Source: Streptomyces sp. NRRL WC-3549 (lineage in GTDB: Bacteria > Actinomycetota > Actinomycetes > Streptomycetales > Streptomycetaceae). Taken from it: a stretch of DNA of 7,451 nt. Made by a program: the position numbers and the translations under genes. Positions 1 through 5,189 of the stretch are shown here, piece after piece. The notes under the pieces were generated by a model, which saw only the letters and a list, made by a program, of their open reading frames with translations, did no database searches and was not told the DNA's origin. The stretch covers positions 125,972 to 133,422 of the forward strand of contig NZ_KL585393.1 in the NCBI RefSeq assembly GCF_000721935.1, in the 5' to 3' direction. The first letter of the stretch is position 1; each line of letters opens with the position of its first letter.

Positions 1-64
1 GGGCGCCCGCCGCGGCGACGCGGGGGCGGGGGATCAGGGCGGTTCCGGATCTGTGCACGGGCAT
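1..64 (-). CDS. N-terminal start of an unidentified gene, cut by the window edge
   Basis: On the minus strand an ATG at 64-62 opens a frame that stays open to the window edge (21 codons). The peptide begins MPVHRSGTALIPRPRV and continues AAAGA. A perfect GGAGG ribosome site (complement of 72-76) lies 7 bases before the ATG. Nearly every third codon position is G or C, as in the real genes here. Basic residues followed by an Ala/Gly-rich run could be the start of a signal peptide or membrane anchor, but too little is visible to say. The gene is divergent from the MarR regulator at 302, the usual arrangement for a MarR protein and its target. The product cannot be named. Confidence 0.55.
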   Translation of the reverse strand, partial: MPVHRSGTALIPRPRVAAAGA

Positions 65-301
65 CTTCGTGCCTCCGAAGGCTCGGTGGGGGGAGCTCAT
101 GACCCAGGAGCGGGTGCGGAACACTCCTGTGGGGCGTGCGCCGTGGTGTGAACATGCCACCGTGGCGCCCCTGACGCTACGCACGTAGACCCGTCTGGCG
201 GAAGGGGGCCCGGGCGCCGCCGGAGGTCTACTCCTGCGAAATACTGGCCGAGCTGCGGCGATGACCGCGGTTGGCGGAAACTTTCATCGGCGGGAAAGCG
301 T
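65..301. promoter_or_regulatory. Divergent control region between the left-edge gene and the MarR gene
   Basis: This 237-base gap should carry the promoters of both divergent genes. Visible dyads are an imperfect 11-base inverted repeat (138-148 and 158-168, 9 of 11 positions paired, 9-base spacer), a perfect CTACG-CA-CGTAG (177-188) overlapping AGAC-CC-GTCT, and CTTTC/GAAAG arms at 281-285 and 294-298 just before the MarR start. MarR proteins usually bind short dyads in such regions and repress both genes, so these are candidate operators. I could not pick out convincing -35/-10 pairs. Confidence 0.4.
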
Positions 302-799
302 GTGAGGGGTGCTGACGTGCACGGGAGCGAAAGCGGCGGTGAACCCGGCCCGACGTCCCGAAGTGGAGTGGACCACGAGTTCCTCGCCCTGGAGCGGGAG
401 TTGGCGGTCTTCCTGCGCCGGGCGCGGGCCAATTCCGGGGAGATGGCCCGGGAGGTCCACCCGGATCTGGAGGCGTCCGCCTACGGAATCCTCGTCCGCA
501 TGGAGGCGGCGGGGCGGCAGCGGCCCACGGACCTGGCCGCCTATTTCGGGGTCGGCAGGGCGACCATGAGCCGTCAGTTGCACGCTCTGGAGGAGCTCGG
601 CCTGGTCTCCCGTGAGAGCGATCCGGCGGACGGCCGTGTTTCACTCGTCCGGCTGACGGAGGAGGGCCTCGCCCGCTTCCGGCGCGTACGTGACGCACGG
701 CGTGGCCGGTACGCCGACAAGCTGGCGGACTGGGACCGCGCGGAGGTGGCCGAACTGGCCCGGCTGCTGCACCACTTCAACGCGCGAGCCGAGGACTGA
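302..799 (+). CDS. MarR-family winged-helix transcriptional regulator
   Basis: This encodes a 165-residue (from GTG 302) cytoplasmic DNA-binding protein of the MarR family, a dimeric repressor usually released by a small ligand or oxidant. An N-terminal helix (about 25-50) and helices 55-70 would form the dimer interface. The helix-turn-helix is at about 75-97 (PTDLAAYFGVGRATMSRQL). The wing at 103-118 contains the family-typical DPADGR, followed by LTEEG. C-terminal helices (125-160) complete the dimerisation domain. There is no cysteine, so thiol-based sensing of the OhrR type is excluded. The start is uncertain: GTG 302 has only a weak ribosome site, while GTG 317 is preceded by GAGGGG at 304-309 with good spacing and would give a 160-residue protein. 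The gene is divergent from the gene at the left edge, its most likely target. The ligand is unknown. Confidence 0.88.
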   Translation: MRGADVHGSESGGEPGPTSRSGVDHEFLALERELAVFLRRARANSGEMAREVHPDLEASAYGILVRMEAAGRQRPTDLAAYFGVGRATMSRQLHALEELGLVSRESDPADGRVSLVRLTEEGLARFRRVRDARRGRYADKLADWDRAEVAELARLLHHFNARAED

Positions 800-956
800 C
801 CGGCGCCGGAGCTGTCGGGCGTCGCGGGTGGCCACCCGTTCACCGCGCGGCGGGGTGCCTGACGTGCTCCGCCCGCGCCGGTGCCCACGGCCGGGCGGTG
901 AGGGAGGCCTCCGGGGTCGCACCGGAGCGGCGCGCAAGGCGGCTGCGGCGCGATCC

Positions 957-1020
957 GGCCGCACGGCGGGCCCGCGGGGCCGGGCCGGGGCCCCGGCGGC
1001 GTCCCCGGCCGCGTGCGGCC
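957..1020. repeat. Long GC-rich inverted repeat (possible terminator or structured RNA)
   Basis: Perfect 9-base arms GGCCGCACG (957-965) and CGTGCGGCC (1012-1020) enclose a 46-base interior that includes a perfect 14-base palindrome, GCCGGGGCCCCGGC (984-997). Transcribed from either strand, this would fold very stably. It lies 158 bases after the MarR stop and has no T-run, so it is not a textbook intrinsic terminator, although Streptomyces terminators often lack one. The role is unknown. Confidence 0.4.
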
Positions 1021-1167
1021 CCGCGTGCCTCCCGGTGCGAGGTGCCGGAGCCTCCGGACGCCGCGCGCCGGCCCACCGGGTGTGACGGGCAGCCCTGACG
1101 ACCTTGACCCGCTCTTCATCGTGCGCCAGGCCGTTGCTCCGGCCGGTTCCGCACCGGATCGTCCACA

Positions 1168-1181
1168 CGGGTTAAAACCCG
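1168..1181. promoter_or_regulatory. Perfect AT-centred dyad, candidate operator
   Basis: CGGGTT-AA-AACCCG is a perfect 6+6 inverted repeat with a 2-base centre. It contains one of very few TTAAAA runs in this GC-rich window, inside a noncoding stretch 170 bases before the phosphatase ATG. A regulator-binding site is plausible. The protein that would bind is not identifiable. Confidence 0.3.
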
Positions 1182-1351
1182 AGCCGCGCGGCGCAGGACG
1201 TCCGTGGACGGACGGGTACGCGGCCCGGTCGGGCAATGTGGAGCCACACAACCAGCTCACCCATCGCCCCCTCCGACCACGCCTCCGACGTCCCACCCGT
1301 CAGAACGCCGGCGAAAGGCGCCGGGGGTGCGGGCACGAAGGCAGGAAGACC

Positions 1352-2650
1352 ATGAACAGGGAGACCGACCGGCGCACACCGGACGACGGCGAGGCGTCAC
1401 CTGGGAACGCCGCCACTCGCCTGCGCCTCCTGTCGGAGGCCAGCGAGGCCCTGGCCTCCGGCCTCGACGCGGAGGAGTCACTGCGGCGCCTGGCCCGCGT
1501 GGTCGTGTCCCACCTCGCCGACGCCTGCGTCATCGACGTGGTCGCGGGGGAGGAGCTGCGGCGGCTGACCGTGGTGGAGCGCACCGGGGAGAGGTCGTTG
1601 CGGACCCTGCCCGGCGGGCTCCTGCCGGGGCCCGACAACTCGGCCGCCGCCCTGGCGAAGGTGCTGCGCGGCGCCGGACCCGTGGCCGTGACCGAATTCG
1701 GGACGCCCGACCGGGACGACGCCCTGATGGCCGCGCAGCGGGCTCTGTACCGCACGCTGGGGGCGCGGACAGCGCTCGTCACCCCCATGCGCATGCGCCG
1801 GCAGACCCTGGGCGCCCTCACGCTCGTCCGCCGTGACGCGGACAGGGCCTTCGACGAGCAGGAGCGCGTGCTCGCCGCCGACCTCGGCCACCGGGCCGGC
1901 CTCGCCCTGGACAACGCGCGTCTGTACGCCATGCAGCAGCACACGGCCGAACAGCTCCAGCTCTCCCTCCTGCCCGACCTCGCGCACCTCGGCCACCTCC
2001 AGCTCCTTGCCCGGTACGTGGCCGCCCGGGAGGAAGCCGAGGTGGGCGGCGACTGGTACGACGCCTTCCGGCTCCCCGACGGCTCGGTCGTCCTCGCCAT
2101 CGGAGACGTCGTCGGCCACGACCTGACGGCGGCGGTCCGCATGGGGCAACTGCGCAACATGCTGCGCGCCCTCGCCTACGACAGCGAAGACCACCCGGCG
2201 GGCGTGATGTGCCGCCTGGACAAGGTGATGCAGGGTCTGACCAGCATCGAACTCGTCACAGCCGTCGTCGCCCGCATCGAGACGCCCCCCGGGAGACCGT
2301 GGCGCCTGTACTGGACCAACGCCGGGCACCCCCCGCCCCTGCTGGCCCAGCCGAACGGACGCGTCCTCCTGCTGGAGGACGGGCTCGCCCCGGTTCTGGG
2401 CGTCGACCCCGGGCTCAGGCGTGAGACGGCCGCTGTCACCCTGCCCGCGGGTTCGACCCTGCTCCTCTACACCGACGGCCTCGTCGAACGCCCTGGCGAG
2501 GACATCGGCCGTGGTCTGACACGCCTGCGTCAGCACGCGGCCGCCCTCGCCCGCGAACCCCTGCCCGTGTTCCGCGACGAGCTGCTCAACCGGATGAGCG
2601 ACGACGTGCGGCACGACGACATCGCGGTCGTCGCTCTGCGTGCCCCCTGA
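1352..2650 (+). CDS. GAF-domain SpoIIE-type PP2C serine/threonine phosphatase
   Basis: This encodes a 432-residue soluble Mn/Mg-dependent phosphatase. Relatives dephosphorylate anti-sigma-factor antagonists (STAS proteins), freeing a sigma factor under stress; the substrate here is unknown. A GAF sensor domain covers about 25-190 (ending LGHRAGLALDNARLYAMQ). A linker with the family LQLSLLP motif (202-208) leads to the PP2C domain, about 215-430. The metal-binding and catalytic motifs are intact: VGGDWYDAF (231-239), IGDVVGHD (250-257), TNAGHPPPLL (322-331), LLYTDGLVE (371-379) and HDDIAVVAL (421-429). There is no HATPase kinase domain and no membrane segment, unlike some larger Streptomyces relatives. 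The ATG at 1352 is chosen because AGGAAG precedes it and the GAF homology follows; the frame is open back to 1013, but that part looks noncoding. It stands alone after a 552-base gap. Confidence 0.9.
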   Translation: MNRETDRRTPDDGEASPGNAATRLRLLSEASEALASGLDAEESLRRLARVVVSHLADACVIDVVAGEELRRLTVVERTGERSLRTLPGGLLPGPDNSAAALAKVLRGAGPVAVTEFGTPDRDDALMAAQRALYRTLGARTALVTPMRMRRQTLGALTLVRRDADRAFDEQERVLAADLGHRAGLALDNARLYAMQQHTAEQLQLSLLPDLAHLGHLQLLARYVAAREEAEVGGDWYDAFRLPDGSVVLAIGDVVGHDLTAAVRMGQLRNMLRALAYDSEDHPAGVMCRLDKVMQGLTSIELVTAVVARIETPPGRPWRLYWTNAGHPPPLLAQPNGRVLLLEDGLAPVLGVDPGLRRETAAVTLPAGSTLLLYTDGLVERPGEDIGRGLTRLRQHAAALAREPLPVFRDELLNRMSDDVRHDDIAVVALRAP

Positions 2651-2849
2651 CCCGCCGCGAGACGTGCCCCGCCGCCGTCCGGCACGCCGCCCGAGGCGTA
2701 CTCGATATGCTGGAGTCCAGCGGTTCCTGCGGGACCGCGCGGCGGTGGGGCCCGCCGTACCCGAACCGCGGTGTCCGCCGCCAACGGTCCCTACTCGTGA
2801 CAGATCGTTTCCGTGTGCGCGGAAGCCGAGACCACGCGTAGGGAGAGGC
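2651..2849 (+). promoter_or_regulatory. Leader region of the crcB operon with stem-loops
   Basis: This 199-base gap should contain the end of the phosphatase transcript and the start of the fluoride operon. It has two abutting dyads (2709-2738, listed separately). I looked for the conserved core of the fluoride (crcB) riboswitch and did not see it. A TATGCT at 2706-2711 could be a -10 box but has no matching -35. Immediately before the crcB1 start is a strong purine-rich ribosome site, GGGAGAGG (2841-2848). Confidence 0.4.
2709..2738 (+). terminator. Two abutting stem-loops, possible phosphatase terminator
   Basis: GCTGGA-G-TCCAGC (2709-2721) is a perfect dyad with a single centre base. It abuts an RNA hairpin with an 8-bp stem closed by a UGC loop (2720-2727 with 2731-2738, one G-U pair). 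They lie about 60 bases after the phosphatase stop and 110 bases before crcB1. No T-run follows. The first dyad overlaps a possible -10 box, so it could instead be an operator. Confidence 0.3.
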
Positions 2850-3344
2850 ATGCGTCCAGAGGAGAGCGGCCCGTTCGCGGCTGCCGTGCCGGCGGACCCC
2901 GATGTGGACCTGTCGGTCCCGCCCCGGCGCCGAGGACCCGGGCGGGCCCCCTACGCCGTACCGGGTGTGATCGCGGTGGGCGGCGCGCTCGGCGCGCTCG
3001 CCCGGTTCGCGGCCGCCCGGTTGTGGCCGACCGCCCCCGGGACGTTCCCCTGGACCACCCTGTGTGTCAACGCCGCCGGGTGCCTGGTGATCGGGGTCCT
3101 TCTCGTCGCGGTCACCGAGACCGGACGGGCCCACCGGCTGCTCCGGCCGTTCTTCGGCACGGGTGTCCTCGGCGGTTTCACCACCTTCTCCACCTACACC
3201 GTGGACGTCGAGCGTCTGATCGCCGACGGCCGGGTGGCGACCGCACTCATCTATCTGGCATCGACCCTGGTGGCCGCGTTGGCGGCGGTGAGCACCGGCA
3301 CGTGGACGGCGCGCCGGTTCCTGGTGAAGTGGAGTCGGCGATGA
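2850..3344 (+). CDS. crcB1: CrcB/Fluc fluoride channel subunit 1
   Basis: This encodes a 164-residue membrane protein of the CrcB (Fluc) family, small channels that let fluoride leave the cytoplasm and are active as antiparallel dimers. An acidic, then basic cytosolic-looking N-terminal extension of about 36 residues, with the DPDVD stretch I associate with Streptomyces CrcB1, precedes four membrane segments at about 37-58, 66-90, 96-118 and 127-154. Family motifs are [10 protein letters not shown] (44-53), [11 protein letters not shown] (67-77, with the pore Asn at 74) and [12 protein letters not shown] (108-119), the broken TM3 that holds the central sodium site and the pore aromatics. The usual FSTF reads FSTY here, so the second pore Phe is Tyr116. 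The ATG at 2850 is preceded by GGGAGAGG. The stop overlaps the next ATG (ATGA), implying translational coupling with the DUF190 gene. Confidence 0.92.
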   Translation: MRPEESGPFAAAVPADPDVDLSVPPRRRGPGRAPYAVPGVIAVGGALGALARFAAARLWPTAPGTFPWTTLCVNAAGCLVIGVLLVAVTETGRAHRLLRPFFGTGVLGGFTTFSTYTVDVERLIADGRVATALIYLASTLVAALAAVSTGTWTARRFLVKWSRR

Positions 3345-3611
3345 CCTGGGAAACCCTGCCCGCACTGCGGCTGACCGTGCTGGTCGACGACACGGACGTG
3401 CGGCACCACCGGCCGCTGTCCAGCGAGATCGTCCACCGCGCGCACGCGGCGGGACTGAGCGGCGCCTCCGTCTTCCACGGTCGCGGTCGTCGTGGTGGAC
3501 GGGGAAGCACGCGTCCTGGCCTTCCTCCCCCAGTTGGAGGAGCTGGGGATCCGGGGGCTGATCACCCTGGAGCGGGTGCAGGCCGTCCGTTTCACCGGCA
3601 CGGAGGAGTGA
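3341..3611 (+). pseudogene. DUF190 family gene broken by an internal deletion and frameshift
   Basis: DUF190 proteins are small soluble proteins of unknown function (about 110 residues), often encoded next to or between crcB genes. The ATG at 3341 overlaps the crcB1 stop. The first 47 codons ([20 protein letters not shown], then [20 protein letters not shown], ending ASVFHG) match the family N-terminus. From 3480 the family C-terminus continues in the +1 frame ([20 protein letters not shown] to RFTGTEE), ending at TGA 3609-3611. The central segment, about 23 residues of the type IEGFGASS...HTSRLLSLSEDLP in relatives recalled from memory, is absent. The span is 271 bases, not a multiple of three. 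Without the shift, translation from 3341 would run through crcB2 to 4129, giving a 262-residue junk fusion. The gene is almost certainly nonfunctional, unless the deletion is an assembly error. Confidence 0.85.
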
Positions 3612-3617
3612 CACGCG

Positions 3618-3995
3618 ATGAACGACTTCCTGCTGGTGGCCGCAGGAGGCGCGGTCGGCGCCCCGCTGCGCTACCTGACCGACCGGGCGGTGCAGGCCCG
3701 TCACGACACCGTCTTCCCCTGGGGCACCTTCACCGTCAACGTGATCGGTTCCCTCGTCCTGGGCGTGCTCACCGGTGCGGCCCTGTCCGGTGCCGCCGGC
3801 CACACCGTGCAACTCCTGCTGGGCACCGGGTTGTGCGGCGCGCTCACCACCTTCTCCACGTTCTCCTACGAGACACGGCGCTTGGCGGAAGACGGGGCCA
3901 GGGCCTACGCCGTCGCCAACGTGATCGGTTCCGTCGTGGTCGGCCTGGGCGCCGCCTTCGCCGGTTCGGCCCTGGCCGGAGCCCTCTTCACCTGA
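3618..3995 (+). CDS. crcB2: CrcB/Fluc fluoride channel subunit 2
   Basis: This encodes a 125-residue CrcB/Fluc protein of normal length for the family, without an N-terminal extension. Four membrane segments lie at about 3-22, 33-56, 63-84 and 94-122. Motifs are [10 protein letters not shown] (10-19), [12 protein letters not shown] (34-45, pore Asn41) and [16 protein letters not shown] (71-86), with both pore phenylalanines present (Phe79, Phe82). The ATG at 3618 has a strong GGAGGAG site (3602-3608) lying in the last codons of the DUF190 gene. It follows that gene by 6 bases, so it is the third gene of the operon. With CrcB1 it probably forms a heterodimeric channel in the cytoplasmic membrane, as expected for species carrying two different crcB genes side by side; a homodimer cannot be ruled out. 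Ribosomes leaving the broken DUF190 frame would cross this start out of frame. Confidence 0.93.
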   Translation: MNDFLLVAAGGAVGAPLRYLTDRAVQARHDTVFPWGTFTVNVIGSLVLGVLTGAALSGAAGHTVQLLLGTGLCGALTTFSTFSYETRRLAEDGARAYAVANVIGSVVVGLGAAFAGSALAGALFT

Positions 3996-4034
3996 CCGGC
4001 GAACCACCGGGACGAGCCCGCGGGCCGAGTCGGG
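3996..4034. other. Short convergent gap between crcB2 and the PP2C-like gene
   Basis: Only 39 bases separate the two converging stop codons. A perfect GCCCGCGGGC palindrome lies at 4016-4025 and CCGG half-sites at both ends of CCGGCGAACCACCGG. A shared bidirectional terminator is expected here, but no convincing stem with loop and T-run is visible. Confidence 0.3.
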
Positions 4035-4823
4035 TCACCGGAGTTCCACCAGGACCGCGGTCGCGTCGTCGTGCCTCTTGCCGCGCCGCAGGAAGACCCG
4101 GTCGGTGTCGGCCCGCTCCAGCTCCCTGACGCGGTCGATCAGCCCCTGCGGGCCCTCCTCGCGCAACAGCCCCGGTACGTCGGCCCACTCGCCCGCGGCG
4201 AACGTCTCCGTCCAGCGGCTCGCCCCGTCGGTCAGGGCCGTCAGCGAACGGACCGCGGCGAGGGGCGTCTCACCGGTCACCGCGCGCGACGCCACCCCGG
4301 GGTCGGCCGCGGCCGTGAAGAAGCCGCCCTCCTTGTTCCGCGCCCGGGTGTCCGTGATGGCCTCGGAGGCCAGGACGTCCGCCGGGAGCCGGTCGAGGCG
4401 GTCGTCGAGGACCGGGTGCACCGTGCCGTCCGGCGCCTCCAGGAGCAACGCCGAGTCGGAGAGCACCAGGTGCTCGACGCACCGCGCGTCCCAACGCGCC
4501 AGGACCACCGTCGCCTGAGGCGTCCGTGCGTGAGAAAGGTCACACGAGGAGCGGTGGGCGTCGGCGGTGCGCCGGATGGACGCCGCGAGGACCTCCGTGA
4601 GCGTCAGGTCCCCGCGTGAAGTGGACAGTTCGACCAGGGAGCCGCCCAGCCGGGCGGTGAACCAGGGCACCGAGTGCACACACCCGTCGTCTCCCCGGGG
4701 CGGCGTCACACCGTCGAGGACGACGAGGACACCTCCCAGGCCGGATGCCGGGACGGCGGTCGACGCCCAGTCCTCGTTGGGGCGTTCGGGGTGGCCCGGC
4801 TCGGTGGCGAGTGCGCTGTGCAT
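4035..4823 (-). CDS. PP2C-like (PPM-superfamily) protein phosphatase
   Basis: This encodes a 262-residue soluble protein with PP2C signature positions in order: RPNEDW (14-19), [14 protein letters not shown] (34-47), ATVVLARW (104-111), LSDSALLL (121-128), ALTDGASRW (196-204) and HDDATAVL (251-258). The Asp residues that bind the metals in PP2C enzymes (Asp37, Asp199, Asp253) are present, so activity is plausible. However, the glycines that normally follow the first DG are replaced by VTPPRGDDG, and the sequence is far from classical PstP or SpoIIE types. It resembles a group of stand-alone actinobacterial PP2C-like proteins whose substrates I do not know. The ATG at 4823 is chosen because homology begins about there. 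It has no good ribosome site; a GTG at 4838 behind GAAGG would add five residues. The gene converges on crcB2 and diverges from the kinase. Confidence 0.8.
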   Translation of the reverse strand: MHSALATEPGHPERPNEDWASTAVPASGLGGVLVVLDGVTPPRGDDGCVHSVPWFTARLGGSLVELSTSRGDLTLTEVLAASIRRTADAHRSSCDLSHARTPQATVVLARWDARCVEHLVLSDSALLLEAPDGTVHPVLDDRLDRLPADVLASEAITDTRARNKEGGFFTAAADPGVASRAVTGETPLAAVRSLTALTDGASRWTETFAAGEWADVPGLLREEGPQGLIDRVRELERADTDRVFLRRGKRHDDATAVLVELR

Positions 4824-5028
4824 GGGGTCAGTCTGCACGACGCCTTCACATCGCCCGTACGACGCCTGTATCGGTCCGTACCAGCAGGTCAGGGCGGGCG
4901 GTCGGGCCGGGAGGGAGGGGGCCGGGGGCGTGCGGGCGGGCATCTTGCCAAAGCCGGGGCGGAAGTTCCACCCGGCGGTCCGTGCATGACGGGGGGCGGC
5001 TCTGGGGAGACTTGTTCGCCAACTCCGG

Positions 5029-5041
5029 AGTGATGTTCACT
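5029..5041. promoter_or_regulatory. BldD-like operator: AGTGA-TGT-TCACT
   Basis: This is a perfect inverted repeat with a 3-base centre. It matches the BldD consensus AGTGA-(spacer)-TCAC, where a C usually follows and a T is found here. It is flanked and overlapped by two further perfect dyads, ACTCCGGAGT (5022-5031) and CACTCG-TT-CGAGTG (5038-5051). BldD with cyclic di-GMP represses developmental genes in Streptomyces during vegetative growth, and the conservon cvn9 is among its reported targets. The site lies 149 bases before the kinase start. Confidence 0.5.
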
Positions 5042-5133
5042 CGTTCGAGTGGCGGAGCGGTTGATGCGCACCCCCCTGTCAGCAGCGCTGGAATGGTCGG
5101 AAGCCTTACCAGGGGTGGGGCGCCCTGAAAACA

Positions 5134-5150
5134 TGTGACCGCGCGTCACC
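5134..5150. promoter_or_regulatory. Second BldD-like dyad: TGTGA-(7)-TCACC
   Basis: TGTGA (5134-5138) and TCACC (5146-5150) are BldD-type half-sites with a 7-base spacer. Read another way, they form a perfect GTGAC-CGCGC-GTCAC inverted repeat (5135-5149). The site is 40 bases before the kinase start, where a repressor would block transcription. It is weaker than the upstream site because the first half-site begins with T and the spacer is longer. Confidence 0.3.
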
Positions 5151-5189
5151 TCTGCTTCATGGGTGGACGAGTCAAGATTGCGAGCACCG

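Larger units (their letters stand above)
800..1351. other. Long gap without a recognisable gene
   Basis: No frame on either strand gives a protein that resembles a known family. The open frames here are low-complexity Arg/Gly/Pro/Ala strings expected by chance at this GC content. The plus-strand frame open from 1013 into the phosphatase gene has no domain before the ATG at 1352. The gap starts with a perfect CCGGCGCCGG palindrome at 800-809, directly on the MarR stop, and has another (GGAGGCCTCC) at 903-912. It then contains a strong inverted repeat at 957-1020 and an AT-centred dyad at 1168-1181. The right part should contain the phosphatase promoter. Confidence 0.6.
4824..5189. promoter_or_regulatory. 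Divergent control region between the PP2C-like gene and the sensor kinase
   Basis: This 366-base gap has no recognisable gene. It must carry promoters for the minus-strand phosphatase and the plus-strand kinase. The left part (about 4880-4945) is a purine-rich GGG/GCG tract. The right part (5022-5150) is less GC-rich and packed with dyads, three of them overlapping at 5022-5051 and one at 5134-5150. No clear -35/-10 pair or strong ribosome site was found for the kinase. Confidence 0.5.

Noticed and set aside
1214..1219. SigB-type -10 box GGGTAC upstream of the phosphatase
   Set aside because: No GTTT-like -35 element lies at the right distance, and the site is 130 bases from the start codon. 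A six-base match in GC-rich DNA is expected by chance.
1013..1351. N-terminal extension of the SpoIIE-type phosphatase by 113 codons
   Set aside because: The frame is open, but the peptide is Arg/Pro-rich with no domain, and includes the AT-centred dyad. A ribosome site and the family start fit ATG 1352.
2651..2849. Fluoride (crcB) riboswitch before crcB1
   Set aside because: The conserved core expected for this riboswitch (GATGG-like segment, pseudoknot partner and downstream AA-GC element) is not visible. Only simple hairpins are seen.
3341..3611. Programmed ribosomal frameshift in the DUF190 gene
   Set aside because: A frameshift alone would not explain the missing conserved middle segment, and no slippery run is evident at the junction. 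A deletion accounts for both.
2586..4007. Long minus-strand open frame across the crcB operon
   Set aside because: It is a shadow of the plus-strand genes, which have clear family matches, ribosome sites and coupled starts. Long antisense frames are common at this GC content.
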